Shown piece by piece: positions 34,870 to 44,785 of a stretch of DNA of 64,000 nucleotides. This DNA is from Aliivibrio salmonicida LFI1238 (GTDB taxonomy: Bacteria > Pseudomonadota > Gammaproteobacteria > Enterobacterales > Vibrionaceae), in contig NC_011312.1 in the NCBI RefSeq assembly GCF_000196495.1, positions 1,302,001-1,366,000 on the forward strand. Direction: 5' to 3'. Position numbers and translations under genes: made by a program. The notes under the pieces were generated by a model. It searched no databases. It was not told where the DNA came from and was given only the letters and a program-made list of their open reading frames with translations. Position 1 is the first letter of the stretch. Each line of letters begins with the position of its first letter.

Positions 34870-36675
34870 ATGAATCGTAATACTCTCACTTTAACCACAT
34901 TAGCGGTGGTCACTTCAGCATTGTTAGGTTGTAGCCAGCAATCAAATATACCAACATCAGAAAATACATTTTCAGCAATAGACACTTTTGGTATTCAATG
35001 TAAATCACAAGAAGAGCCAAAGCGCGGCAGTTCAGGCATTCGTGGACTGACATTCGTTGGTTCATCCATCGCTGATGCCCCCTTTGTTACCTCTGCAGCA
35101 GAGATCGTCAGTTACGACTCGTGTACTGATAAGTTGTATGTTGTAAACGCTCAAGCCAAAAAAATTGATGTATTAACCCTTGATGCCAATAGCCAACCAA
35201 AGGCGGCAGGGTATATTGATCTTCAATCAGCAGCGAAGCGTTCTGGTATTGAGATTGGTGCAGCAAACAGTGTCTCTGCTCATCATGGGTTAGTTGCTGT
35301 TGCGGTTGAAAACAAAGATAAACAGAAGAATGGCATTATTGCTTTGTTCCGATCGGATTCTCTTGAACTACTCACGACATACCCCGCAGGTGCTTTGCCT
35401 GATATGGTGAGTTTTTCCAAAGACGGTCGTTATATTGCAGCAGCGAATGAAGGGGAGCCGAGTGCCGATTATTCAATTGATCCAGAAGGCAGCGTAACGT
35501 TAATCGATATTGCTAATGGCCCATTAAATGCGTCAGTTATTCAACTTGATTTTAATGCGTTTGATATGGGCGGCTCGCGTCATTCAGAGTTAACAGATAA
35601 AGTTCGTATTTCTGCACCGACGGCAAGCGTTTCTCAAGATCTTGAGCCTGAATATTTAACTTTTTCAGATAACGGTAAGTTGTATGTCGCATTACAAGAG
35701 AACAATGCATTAGCCGCGATTGATGTAGAAAGTGCATCGATTGATGGTATTTTCGGTTTGGGTGGAAAATCATGGGAAAACGCTCAATTAGACGCTTCAA
35801 ATAAAGATAAAACACTAGGAAATTTCCAAAATTACCCAATGCTTGAAGGGTTGTATATGCCAGACAGCATCACAAGTTATAGCGTTAATGGTAATACTTA
35901 TATTGTGACGGCTAACGAAGGTGATGGCCGAGAATATGGGGTCCAAACAACCCAGAAACAGTGTGATGAAAAAGCGTATGAGTGGGATGGAGATGACTAC
36001 AAGGGCACTGCCGAATATGCGACTAAACAAGATTTTTGTATTGCTTACGTTGATGAGATTCGTGGTAAAAAATTAGATGTTGATAATAATCATCCATTAG
36101 CATCGGCATTGAAAGATAAAAATCAGCTAGCCCGTTTAAAAGTGGTTAAGCCGCAAGGCATGTTAGCGGCTGATGAAAAAGTACAAGCGTTTGGCAGTCG
36201 TTCATTCTCTATATGGGATGAATCTGGTGAATTTGTTTTTGATAGCGGCGATGAATTTGCTCGTATCGTGTTTGAGAAGAATAAAGAAAACTTCAATAGT
36301 ACGAATGATAATAACAGCAGTGCTGATGACCGCAGTGATGACAAAGGTGCCGAGCCAGAAGCGATTGAGGTAGCAAGTATTAATGGTCGTCAATATGCAT
36401 TTATTGGCCTAGAGCGTCAAGGCGGTGTGATGGTATACGACGTAACAAAACCGAAAGAATCTCGCTTTATTACGTATGTGAATAATCGTAATTTTGATGA
36501 ACCAGTGTGTACCCAAGTTGATGCCGAGGGCGAATGCCAAAATGGGATCTACAATCCGAAAGCAGGGGATTTAGGGCCTGAATCCATTAAGTACTTTACT
36601 CGTTTAGGTGATCATTTTATCGCCGTGGGTAATGAAGTCAGTGGGACGACTTCTGTGTACCGTATCGATATGTAA
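34870..36675 (+). CDS. Lipoprotein beta-propeller, choice-of-anchor I family
   Basis: 601 aa. A type II signal peptide ends in the lipobox LLGC (Cys21), so the protein is a lipoprotein. The rest is a beta-propeller with repeats such as YDSCTDKLYVVNAQAKKIDVL, PDMVSFSKDGRYIAAANEGEPS and LTFSDNGKLYVALQENNALAAID, and the conserved NEGDGREYG segment. The layout matches choice-of-anchor I proteins, sometimes annotated as alkaline-phosphatase-like. Enzyme activity is not established in the family. It stands alone between two terminators. Confidence 0.82.
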   Translation: MNRNTLTLTTLAVVTSALLGCSQQSNIPTSENTFSAIDTFGIQCKSQEEPKRGSSGIRGLTFVGSSIADAPFVTSAAEIVSYDSCTDKLYVVNAQAKKIDVLTLDANSQPKAAGYIDLQSAAKRSGIEIGAANSVSAHHGLVAVAVENKDKQKNGIIALFRSDSLELLTTYPAGALPDMVSFSKDGRYIAAANEGEPSADYSIDPEGSVTLIDIANGPLNASVIQLDFNAFDMGGSRHSELTDKVRISAPTASVSQDLEPEYLTFSDNGKLYVALQENNALAAIDVESASIDGIFGLGGKSWENAQLDASNKDKTLGNFQNYPMLEGLYMPDSITSYSVNGNTYIVTANEGDGREYGVQTTQKQCDEKAYEWDGDDYKGTAEYATKQDFCIAYVDEIRGKKLDVDNNHPLASALKDKNQLARLKVVKPQGMLAADEKVQAFGSRSFSIWDESGEFVFDSGDEFARIVFEKNKENFNSTNDNNSSADDRSDDKGAEPEAIEVASINGRQYAFIGLERQGGVMVYDVTKPKESRFITYVNNRNFDEPVCTQVDAEGECQNGIYNPKAGDLGPESIKYFTRLGDHFIAVGNEVSGTTSVYRIDM

Positions 36676-36705
36676 TTTCCCTCTATAATAAAAGTAAAAC
36701 AGAGA

Positions 36706-36740
36706 GAAAGGCAATCAGCGTGTGTTGGTTGCCTTTTTTG
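36706..36740 (+). terminator. Intrinsic terminator after the lipoprotein gene
   Basis: AAAGGCAATC and GGTTGCCTTT form a stem with one wobble pair followed by a T-run. Confidence 0.75.
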
Positions 36741-36914
36741 TTTTTACAAAATTAGATAGACACAATAACTTAACACTAAGTTCACATTTGCAATGTAATT
36801 TATTGGACTTTCATTTTACCGCGGGTAATGTGAGCTTGCTGATAAACTAATCTATTATAAACATTTTATGTAGAGTCTTTGTCTGAATAAATATTAATAA
36901 TCAAGGAGATGATT

Positions 36915-37841
36915 GTGTTTAAACGTAACTTACTATTGGCTTTATTATTTATATTGCCATCAGCAGTGAACGCTGAGAACTATTCAATTGGTACGGGTGG
37001 GCAGAGTGGGATCTATTATCCGTTTGGTGGTGCGTTAGCAAAAGTGTGGTCAGAACATGTACCCGATGTGAATGCGAAAGCTGAAGTGACAGCCGCTTCA
37101 GTAGAGAACACAATCAAAGTGGTACGTGGCGATATGATCGCAGGTATCGCAATGGGGAATGTCGTGCTTGATGCCTACAATGGCAAAGGTAAATTTCCGA
37201 AAAAAATGCCAGTAAACACCCTTTTTGCACTGTACCCAAACCTAGTGCATACACTAACTCTTGAAAAATCAGGCATTACGTCATTATCACAATTAAAAGG
37301 CAAGCGAGTGTCTTTAGGGGCTCCTGCCAGTGGTACGGCTGTGACGTCTGCTGCTTTGCTTGAATCTTTAGGTATTGATGTGAAAAAAGACATTGATGCC
37401 GTGTATTTAAATTATTCTGAAACGACTAATGCGCTTGCGAATGGTCAAATTGATGCTGGCTTTATTGTGGGTGGTCAAGGCGTAGGGGCGGTAACTCAAA
37501 TCGCGTTAACGCATAAAATTAAAGTGCTTTCAATTACACCAGAAGAAAGTGCAATGTTCATGAAAAAATACCCTGCATACAGCACGTACGATATGCCTGC
37601 TGGTGTATACAACAATGTAGGTGAAGTATCGACATTAAGTGTATGGAACGTATTGGTTGTAAACGCAAAAATGAGTGATGACATGGCATACAACTTAACC
37701 AAAGCCGCTTTTGAAAATATCGGCGATGTTCGTAAAGTGGTTAAAATGGCAGAGATGACAACACCTGAAAATGCAGATCGCTTACAAGGTGTCCCTCTTC
37801 ATCCTGGTGCTCAAAAATATCTTGATTCAATCATAAAATAA
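36915..37841 (+). CDS. TAXI-family TRAP transporter solute-binding protein
   Basis: About 308 aa periplasmic binding protein with signal peptide (LLLALLFILPSAVNA). The mature protein begins YSIGTGGQSGIYYPFGGALAKVW, the TAXI signature, and has GKRVSLGAPASGTAVTSAALLESLGI. Characterised TAXI proteins bind glutamate, glutamine or other dicarboxylates. GTG 36915 is chosen because AAGGAG lies six bases upstream; ATG 36909 abuts the site. The permease gene follows after 83 bases but is truncated, so the transporter is probably non-functional. Confidence 0.9.
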   Translation: MFKRNLLLALLFILPSAVNAENYSIGTGGQSGIYYPFGGALAKVWSEHVPDVNAKAEVTAASVENTIKVVRGDMIAGIAMGNVVLDAYNGKGKFPKKMPVNTLFALYPNLVHTLTLEKSGITSLSQLKGKRVSLGAPASGTAVTSAALLESLGIDVKKDIDAVYLNYSETTNALANGQIDAGFIVGGQGVGAVTQIALTHKIKVLSITPEESAMFMKKYPAYSTYDMPAGVYNNVGEVSTLSVWNVLVVNAKMSDDMAYNLTKAAFENIGDVRKVVKMAEMTTPENADRLQGVPLHPGAQKYLDSIIK

Positions 37842-37924
37842 TAAGCGCCAAATACACGCAAAACGAAAGGGTAAGTGTCTCGCTTGCCTTTTCTTCTTTT
37901 CTGACTTTATCCAAAGGCATTAAT

Positions 37925-39223
37925 ATGGATATTATGACCGATAAAAATCAACCTGATATAGAGCATTTACCTCATGAAAAAACGGTGACAGTGTTCGGGT
38001 ACCTTATTCTAGGGATTGCTGTAGCACTCTCAATGTTTCAAATTTGGCAGGGCATTAGCTCGACCATTTCTGCGACGTATTTTCGCCCTATACATCTTTG
38101 TTGGGTGCTTGTTCTTATTTTTTTGCATTACCCATTAATTAGTAATCGAAAAAGCCATTTATATCTTGTAGGCCGAGTCGTTGATCTCGCTTTATGTGGC
38201 CTGATTGTCTTCGCTGCTTATCGAATGTCGATATTTGATTACAACGACATCAACCATCTATTCTATGGATTACAACTGTCCGATATGATTGCAGGGTGTT
38301 CATTGATTCTCTTATTAATGGAAGGATGTCGTAGAACGGTTGGTTGGGTGATGGTGCTTATCGCGGTATTATTCTTATCTTACAGTGCGTTTGGTGACTT
38401 ATTACCGAGTGGCTTTGCGATAAAGTCGTACTCTCTGCAAGAACTCATTCAATTTCAAATCTTTTCGGCTAACGGTATTTTTGGTTCAGCCTTAGGCATT
38501 GCAGCAACAACGGTTTTTATCTTTGTTTTATTTGGGGCATTTTTAGAAGTCACAGGAGCAGGAAAATTCTTTATTGATTTAGCATTCTCTATTGCGGGTA
38601 AATATCGTGGTGGCCCAGCTAAAGCAGCCGTATTGGCCTCGGCAGGGTTAGGATCTATTTCAGGCTCAGCGATAGCAAACACGGTAACCACCGGCTCAAT
38701 TACCATTCCTATGATGAAAAAGCTGGGTTATAAACCAGAACAAGCTGCAGGGATTGAAGCGGCGGCCTCAACGGGCGGGCAAATTATGCCACCAATCATG
38801 GGGGCAGGTGCGTTTGTAATGGCACAGTTTACCGGTGTGCCTTACAGCGAAATCATGTTGGCTTCTATCGCACCTGCGATTTTGTATTTCTTCTGTACTT
38901 TGTTATACGTACATTTAATGGCGTGCAAATTAAACCTAAAAGCAGTGAGTCGAACAGAAGCCGTAATGAGCGTGATGAAAGATGGCGCGCACCATTTAAT
39001 TCCATTAGCACTGATCACAACATTACTTATGATGGCTTACTCTCCATTATTGGTCGGTGTGGCTATTGGCCTTTTTTACCATTCCACTAATTATGCTGAA
39101 CCCTTTTGGCGCTGGTTTTCTTGGTATTGTTATTATGGTCGGTTTGATTTTAGTTCAGTGGAAAGGCAGAGGGCGATCCAATCAGAGTTAGTCTTTTATC
39201 ATTACATAACTCATCTTAATTAA
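37925..39223 (+). pseudogene. TRAP transporter fused permease, truncated
   Basis: The first 370 residues match fused TRAP permeases: small-subunit helices, then the DctM-type domain (FGAFLEVTGAGKFFIDLAFSIAGKY, GSISGSAIANTVTTGSITIPMMKK, EAAASTGGQIMPPIMGAGAFVMA). After MMAYSPLLVGVAIGL the frame turns into an aromatic-rich, non-membrane tail. A +1 frame continues with AFFTIPLIMLNPFGAGFLGIVIMVG, which looks like a later part of the permease. The 432 aa are far short of the usual 600-850. An internal deletion with a frameshift is the likely cause, so the second half of the transport domain is missing. Confidence 0.7.
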
Positions 39224-39373
39224 AATCCTCTTTGGTTATCAGAATCAAAGGGGATTTTTTGTATTTATTGCTGAATATTGAGATCTATAAGTCGAAGAAT
39301 CACCATTCAACTGCTACCTTTTAATAAGAGAATCAATTCAGTAGGGCGTTTCGAGGATACATGGGAGAGTGGT

Positions 39374-40474
39374 ATGTTTGATGAGAAAAGGGGTTTCCGT
39401 CATTGTGTTATTTCAATGGTTATTTTCGTGGCGGCGATGATTGGAGGAATAGAAAAAAGCCAAGCGAATACTGAGCTCAAAGTAGGGACATATCATTGCC
39501 CACCGTTTATCTTTCACGACAAAGGTCAAGAGTTTGAAGGCCTAAGCATGACGTTATGGGAACGTATTGCTGAGATCATGGGCGCGACTTATACCTTACA
39601 GAACTACGAACTTGATGATTTGTTGTTAGCCTCAGAAAAAGGCGACATTGACGTTGGGATATCGTGTATCTCTATCACGCCTGATCGTGAGGCTCGGGTC
39701 GATTTCTCTCATTCTTTCTACGAAACGCATCTGGCTATTGCGGTGAAAAGCCGTAGCTATTTCGATACGTTTATTAGCATTGTCACTAACCCGACTTTAT
39801 GGAAAGCGATAGGTATTTTTTTCACTGTTGCGATTAGCGTCGGTGGGTTCTTTTATTTGTTAGAACGAAAAAATAATGACAAATTATATTCAATGCCAAC
39901 CAAGAAAGGTCGCTTGGCAGAAGCGTTGATCTTAGGGGTTTTATTCATCACAAAAGGTCCTTTTAATTACTTTGAATTTAAAACCTTATCAGCACGAGTG
40001 ATGACGGTATTGATCGCAATGTTCTCCACAGTATTCATTGCCAGTATCACCGCTATTTTGACCAGTTCACTCACATTAGAGCAATTAAGATTTGATGTGA
40101 AAAACGTGAATGATTTATCTAAGCTCAGAACAGGTGCAAAGCAAGCCACAACGGCATCACTCTTATTGGCTGATCACAGCATTGCTCATGAAAATTATCA
40201 AACCATGGATGAGTTATTATTGGCATTAGAGAATGATCAGGTTGATGCTATTGTGGCGGATGATGCGGTATTACGGTACATGATAAAACAAGGTAAAAAT
40301 AAGCAATTGTTTAACGAATTAGTCGTACTTCCTTATCAGTTAGAAAAACAAAATTATGGCCTAGTGTTAATTGAAAACAGTGAATACGAAGAAGAGATCA
40401 ATCGGGCTTTATTACAAATTCGTGAAACGACAGAGTGGCATCAGATCTTGTTAGAGTATTTTACTGAGAAGTAG
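39374..40474 (+). CDS. Prokaryotic ionotropic glutamate receptor-like channel protein
   Basis: 366 aa with the GluR0 layout: signal sequence (about 11-31), ligand-binding lobe S1 (36-135), a membrane helix (142-163), a re-entrant pore segment (about 182-200), a second membrane helix (206-233) and lobe S2 (240-366). Ligand residues typical of the family are seen: Arg105 in TPDREARVDFSHSF, for the alpha-carboxylate, and an acidic residue in the AIVADDAV segment, for the amino group. FIASITAILTSSLTLEQL matches the gating region (SYTANLAAF-like). The pore segment FITKGPFNYFEFKT lacks the TVGYG potassium filter of GluR0, so selectivity is unclear. ATG 39374 gives a proper signal peptide; an upstream extension is less likely. 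Confidence 0.8.
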   Translation: MFDEKRGFRHCVISMVIFVAAMIGGIEKSQANTELKVGTYHCPPFIFHDKGQEFEGLSMTLWERIAEIMGATYTLQNYELDDLLLASEKGDIDVGISCISITPDREARVDFSHSFYETHLAIAVKSRSYFDTFISIVTNPTLWKAIGIFFTVAISVGGFFYLLERKNNDKLYSMPTKKGRLAEALILGVLFITKGPFNYFEFKTLSARVMTVLIAMFSTVFIASITAILTSSLTLEQLRFDVKNVNDLSKLRTGAKQATTASLLLADHSIAHENYQTMDELLLALENDQVDAIVADDAVLRYMIKQGKNKQLFNELVVLPYQLEKQNYGLVLIENSEYEEEINRALLQIRETTEWHQILLEYFTEK

Positions 40475-40495
40475 CATTGAATGATTAATCGTATT

Positions 40496-41359
40496 TTATT
40501 GTTCAAACATGTCTACGGAATGTTGATATAACCAAGAGTAGGCTTGACCAATGTTATTGTTTTTTATAACAACACGGTCTATATGTAACAACCAATTTTT
40601 TTCTTCTGAGTCTAAATCTAATATTTTTAACACGTTATTTTTTTTAGTTAGATGGTCAGGAACAAATCCCCAAGAATCATTAACCGTTAATAACGATTGC
40701 AGAGCACTAGCATTGTTCGTTTTAGTCACGGAAGATGAAAAATGAACATTCCAAGGGCTATGCATATTAGTCAGTAGTATTTGATGGTATCGCTTTAATT
40801 CATTGAGATGAATAGAATCTTGTGAATGCAAGGGATGATTATTATTGGCTACCATCGAAATAGGTAAATAACCCACCAAGCCAAGTTCTACTTTTTGAGG
40901 AAGAGCATCGTCACAGAGCATAAACCCTATAGAGGCTTTTCCTTGGGCGACTAATTCAGAGATATCTTTATTTTCTGCGATATTAATATGCAACTCTGTA
41001 TGAGGGAAATACAGATAAAACTCATTGATTACGTTAAAAAATGTAGGTGTTAATAGTAACTCATTAATTACGATGGTTAATGTATCTTCAACTCCGAGGC
41101 TAAAAGAGTGAAGCATGGTTTCAATGTCTTTTGCCTGAGATAATAAATGGATAGATTGGGTATACAAGCGCTTGCCATGGGGTGTCAATGTAGGAAGGCG
41201 TGTCGAGCGATCAAATATCTCCACTCCCGTATCTATCTCTAAATTAGCAATAGCAGTACTAACGGCTGATTGCGCTTTTCCCAATTTTCGAGCAGCGGCA
41301 GAGAATGAACCACACTCGACACAAAGAATCAGAGTTTCAAGTTGCTGGAGATTAAACAT
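40496..41359 (-). CDS. LysR-family transcriptional regulator
   Basis: 287 aa: N-terminal winged helix-turn-helix (LETLILCVECGSFSAAARKLGKAQSAVSTAIANLE) and a divergent effector domain. It is convergent with the glutamate-receptor-like gene and divergent from another LysR gene, with a perfect palindrome between them. The targets are not evident from context. Confidence 0.83.
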   Translation of the reverse strand: MFNLQQLETLILCVECGSFSAAARKLGKAQSAVSTAIANLEIDTGVEIFDRSTRLPTLTPHGKRLYTQSIHLLSQAKDIETMLHSFSLGVEDTLTIVINELLLTPTFFNVINEFYLYFPHTELHINIAENKDISELVAQGKASIGFMLCDDALPQKVELGLVGYLPISMVANNNHPLHSQDSIHLNELKRYHQILLTNMHSPWNVHFSSSVTKTNNASALQSLLTVNDSWGFVPDHLTKKNNVLKILDLDSEEKNWLLHIDRVVIKNNNIGQAYSWLYQHSVDMFEQ

Positions 41360-41405
41360 ATTAACCCATCTATTATTCAGATAATAACGAGTTAGAGTGT
41401 ATCAA

Positions 41406-41421
41406 ATTATCACATGATAAT
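41406..41421. promoter_or_regulatory. Perfect palindrome between two divergent LysR genes
   Basis: ATTATCA, CA, TGATAAT is a perfect 7 bp inverted repeat. Related half-sites occur at 41371-41384 (ATTATTCAGATAAT). They may be operators of one or both LysR proteins. Confidence 0.4.
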
Positions 41422-41522
41422 GCATGAGCGTAATTAATACTTATAAGGTTATTTTACTTAATAGACTAAGTAGATGTTATTATCTGCCGCCCAGATCCCC
41501 TTTGAGTTAAAGGACAAGAGAG

Positions 41523-42458
41523 ATGCATGATCGTGCCAGCCAAATGGTGATATTTTACGCCCTAGCCAAAGCGGGAAGCTTTACTGCTGCCGCAAAACAA
41601 ATGGGCGTATCTACCTCTCATGTGAGTAAACAGCTGGGAATATTAGAAGCAGAGCTTAACGTTAAGTTAGTACAGCGCACGACACGCTCGTTAACACTGA
41701 CTGATGCAGGGCAACAGTTCTATTTGTATTGTGAAAAGATGTACAGTGCGATGACAGAAGCCAGTGCAATTATGGATAATGAACGTGATGAGGTCGCGGG
41801 TATCTTGCGTTTAGGGTTATCACAGTCTTTTGGTACCATGCACATTATCCCAGCGATAGATAAATTACGTCACCAATATCCAGATCTTCAGGTCGAAGTT
41901 CGTTTGTTCGATCATCGTGCTGATATGCTTAAAGACGGTCTAGATCTCTGGGTAACCAACTTTGAAGACTTACCAGAAGGTTACGTTGCACAGCGATTAG
42001 CGGATTCGCATTTTGTATTGGCAGCATCACCTGATTATTTGATTGATAAAGCGGTTCCTCATCATCCTCAAGATCTCACTGAGCACAATTGCTTAACGTA
42101 CCAAAGCCGTCACCGTGACTACAGTAATTGGGATTTCAGTAAAGGTAATGAAGCATTGTGTGTGAAGGTATCTGGTAATTACTGTGTCGATTTAGCTGAA
42201 GCGGTAAGAGATGCCGCGATTTCAGGATGGGGCGTGGCGTATTTAGCCAGTTACTTACTTACCAATGAGTTTAATGATGGCAAATTGATTCAGCTTTTAC
42301 CCGACTGGAAAGCGAGTCAAAAAATGCCAATTTACGCGGTTTACCCAAGCCGTAAACACCTGCCAAGAAAGATAAGTGCGGTGATTGATTTTTTACGAGA
42401 GCACATTGGACAACCGCCATATTGGGACAAAACGCTAATGAAACGGGTTAAGTTATAA
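41523..42458 (+). CDS. LysR-family transcriptional regulator
   Basis: 311 aa with a canonical LysR helix-turn-helix (FYALAKAGSFTAAAKQMGVSTSHVSKQLGILEAELNVKL) and an effector domain ending in the CrgA-like QPPYWDK. AAGGA lies 8 bases before ATG 41523. The downstream gene is a NupC-type transporter 287 bases away; no direct regulatory link is visible. Confidence 0.85.
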   Translation: MHDRASQMVIFYALAKAGSFTAAAKQMGVSTSHVSKQLGILEAELNVKLVQRTTRSLTLTDAGQQFYLYCEKMYSAMTEASAIMDNERDEVAGILRLGLSQSFGTMHIIPAIDKLRHQYPDLQVEVRLFDHRADMLKDGLDLWVTNFEDLPEGYVAQRLADSHFVLAASPDYLIDKAVPHHPQDLTEHNCLTYQSRHRDYSNWDFSKGNEALCVKVSGNYCVDLAEAVRDAAISGWGVAYLASYLLTNEFNDGKLIQLLPDWKASQKMPIYAVYPSRKHLPRKISAVIDFLREHIGQPPYWDKTLMKRVKL

Positions 42459-42641
42459 TCAACGTTTGATGCGTTCAATATTGTCATTGATTAAATAAAA
42501 CACAGCGCAATGATGTCTTTTTAATCAATGACTTAAATCTATTATCAGTCTTGAAATAAATATCTTTTCCATATGGCAATAATCGCCTTTCTATATTCTT
42601 TTCTTATGCTATAAATCAATCAGTTAGCCATACCTACAAAA

Positions 42642-42656
42642 TGTGATATAAATCAC
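42642..42656 (+). promoter_or_regulatory. CRP-binding site upstream of nupC
   Basis: TGTGATATAAATCAC is an inverted TGTGA-N6-TCAC(A) site. It lies 89 bases before the nupC start, where CRP activation of nucleoside transport is usual. Confidence 0.6.
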
Positions 42657-42744
42657 CATTAACAGAGTGTTAGCAAACCAGACTTGCACGCAAACCTTTG
42701 CGCATTAGAATGCAGGCTCATTTTCGATAGCACAGGTTTCTATC

Positions 42745-43950
42745 ATGACATCTTTCCTTGGTATTTTTGCCATTTTACTATTTGCTTACCTATGTTCGAC
42801 TGATCGCCGTAATATCCCTTTGAGAACCGTTTCTTTGGCGTTTGGTCTACAAATTTTATTTGCTCTGTTGGTACTTTACGTTCCAGCAGGTAAAGAAGTT
42901 TTAAACTCAGTAACCGCAGGCGTTTCGGGCGTTATTGAATATGGACAAGAGGGCATTGCCTTTTTGTTTGGTGGTTTAGCCACGGGTAAAGTCGGCTTTG
43001 TATTTGCCGTTAATGTTCTTGGTATTATCATCTTCTTCTCTGCCCTTATTTCTGCGCTTTACCATCTTGGTATTATGCCTAAAGTGATTAACTTTATTGG
43101 TGGTGGCTTACAACGCTTATTGGGTACAGGTCGTGCTGAATCACTTGCTGCGACTGCTAACATCTTTGTAAGTATGGTTGAGGCTCCACTTGTCGTTAAA
43201 CCTTACTTGAAGCACATGAGTGATTCTCAGTTCTTCGCCGTAATGACCTGTGGTTTAGCGTCAGTGGCTGGCGGTACGATGGTTGGTTATGCATCATTAG
43301 GTGTGGATCTTAACTTCCTTATCTCAGCGGCATTCATGTCGGCACCGGCTGGCTTATTGATGGCAAAAATGATGGTGCCACCGGGTGACGAAGAGAACAA
43401 TGACGATGAAATTACCTCGGTAGAAATCGATCATGCAACGAATGTATTTGAAGCGTTAGCAGATGGTGCAATGTCAGGTCTTCGCATTGCCGTGGCTGTT
43501 GGTACAACGTTGCTCGCGTTTGTGAGTGTGATTGCATTATTAAATGGTTTGTTAGGGCATATAGGTGACTTCTTTGGTTTAAAACTAAGTTTTGAATTGA
43601 TTCTTGGTTACGTATTTGCACCTGTGGCTTTCTTACTTGGTGTGCCGTGGAACGAAGCGATCCTTGCGGGTTCATTGATTGGTAATAAGATCGTCGTGAA
43701 TGAGTTTGTTGCCTTCATCCAGTTGATGGAAGTGAAAGATCAATTAAGTGATCATTCAGTAGCTATTGTGACTTTTGCCTTGTGTGGTTTTGCAAACATT
43801 TCAACCATGGCGATTTTGATTGGTGGCTTGGGAAGTTTAGTGCCAGAGCGCCGTTCATTCATTGCTAAAATGGGTTTCAGAGCAATCACTGCGGGTGTAT
43901 TAGCGAACTTAATGAGTGCTGCAATTGCGGGTGTGATTCTTTCTTTATAG
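42745..43950 (+). CDS. nupC: NupC-family concentrative nucleoside transporter
   Basis: 401 aa inner-membrane nucleoside:cation symporter with about 10 hydrophobic segments. Family motifs seen: FFSALISALYHLGIMPKVI, GTGRAESLAATANIFVSMVEAPLVVKPYL, GLASVAGGTMVGYASLGVD, and GNKIVVNEFVAFIQL. Length agrees with the CNT family in Vibrio. It is preceded by a CRP site and followed by a terminator, so it is a single-gene unit under carbon control. Confidence 0.92.
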   Translation: MTSFLGIFAILLFAYLCSTDRRNIPLRTVSLAFGLQILFALLVLYVPAGKEVLNSVTAGVSGVIEYGQEGIAFLFGGLATGKVGFVFAVNVLGIIIFFSALISALYHLGIMPKVINFIGGGLQRLLGTGRAESLAATANIFVSMVEAPLVVKPYLKHMSDSQFFAVMTCGLASVAGGTMVGYASLGVDLNFLISAAFMSAPAGLLMAKMMVPPGDEENNDDEITSVEIDHATNVFEALADGAMSGLRIAVAVGTTLLAFVSVIALLNGLLGHIGDFFGLKLSFELILGYVFAPVAFLLGVPWNEAILAGSLIGNKIVVNEFVAFIQLMEVKDQLSDHSVAIVTFALCGFANISTMAILIGGLGSLVPERRSFIAKMGFRAITAGVLANLMSAAIAGVILSL

Positions 43951-43976
43951 AAACGCACAGTAAGTTGATTAAATAG

Positions 43977-44011
43977 AAAAGAGGCGCTCAATTGAGAGCC
44001 TTTTTTTTCGC
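43977..44011 (+). terminator. Intrinsic terminator after nupC
   Basis: A GAGGC-centred stem with an inner CTCAATTGAG palindrome is followed by eight T. Confidence 0.75.
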
Positions 44012-44046
44012 TAATCTTGGCGTTATTAAGAAGTAGGGTAGAGACT

Positions 44047-44326
44047 TTAGAAATACAATCCAACACCAACAAGGGAACCTTGAGACGCGGTGTTATAAGT
44101 GAATGTGCCTTCATTATCATAATCAACCCAAGTGGATTTATACGCCATGTTTAAATCTGACCATTCGTTCATTTCATATCGCACCCCAGTTAATACGGAA
44201 CTTGTGAAGCTGGTATAGCCACTTAACCCTGCATCAATGTCGTTATTCTACCAATGTATATCAAACATATAATCAATAGAGCCAAAATCGTATTGATAAC
44301 GTTTTACCCCTTGTCATTTTCACATC
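44047..44326 (-). pseudogene. Outer-membrane barrel protein remnant with internal stop
   Basis: On the - strand a frame reads KRYQYDFGSIDYMFDIHW, then TAG, then NNDIDAGLSGYTSFTSS, and ends SLVGVGLYF with TAA at 44047-44049. The alternating strand pattern and terminal Phe are typical of an outer-membrane barrel. The 5' part is missing upstream of about 44326 and one in-frame stop is present, so this is the 3' end of a dead gene. Confidence 0.65.
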
Positions 44327-44512
44327 CTTGTTTTTAGATTGTTTTTTGTTCTTCTTCATTCTTCATATAAAGCCTAATGTATAAAAAAGAGACATCCAGA
44401 ATGAGATAGAAAAATAAGGAGTCATAACAATTAACAATACGCGGACAAATAAACACTAGACCGACTGGTTTGTATTGTATATTCTGTAGCCAATCTAATA
44501 ACGAGGTGTTTT

Positions 44513-44725
44513 ATGAAAAATGAAACGATGATTGAAGGTATGGAACATTTATTTACAACAATGAAGGTGCCTTTTAATGGAGTAGAAGAACCTGATTCAA
44601 GGTAATCATCATGAACACGAATGATTCGTTACTTTTTACACGAAAAAGCAGTGATGACGAACGGTGAAGAGCACCAAATAAAACCTCTGTTTTCTGTCAA
44701 AGGTAATGATTTTAAAGTTACTTGA
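44513..44725 (+). pseudogene. Decayed gene of unknown family
   Basis: One frame holds two short pieces separated by stops: 44513-44605 (30 aa, MKNETMIEGMEHLFTTMKVP, with GAGG upstream) and 44621-44725 (34 aa, MIRYFLHEKAVMTNGEEHQI). They look like protein-coding sequence after loss of selection. A TetR-type operator-like element (TAGACCGACTGGTTTG) lies upstream at about 44458-44473. I do not recognise the original product. Confidence 0.35.
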
Positions 44726-44785
44726 TGAGTATTATTAGAAAGTAATTCCATACTAAGTTTGTAACCACTTTTTGAGAGTTGAATT

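Noticed and set aside
43412..43675. An 87-codon - strand frame inside nupC
   Set aside because: Antisense shadow of a well-conserved transporter.
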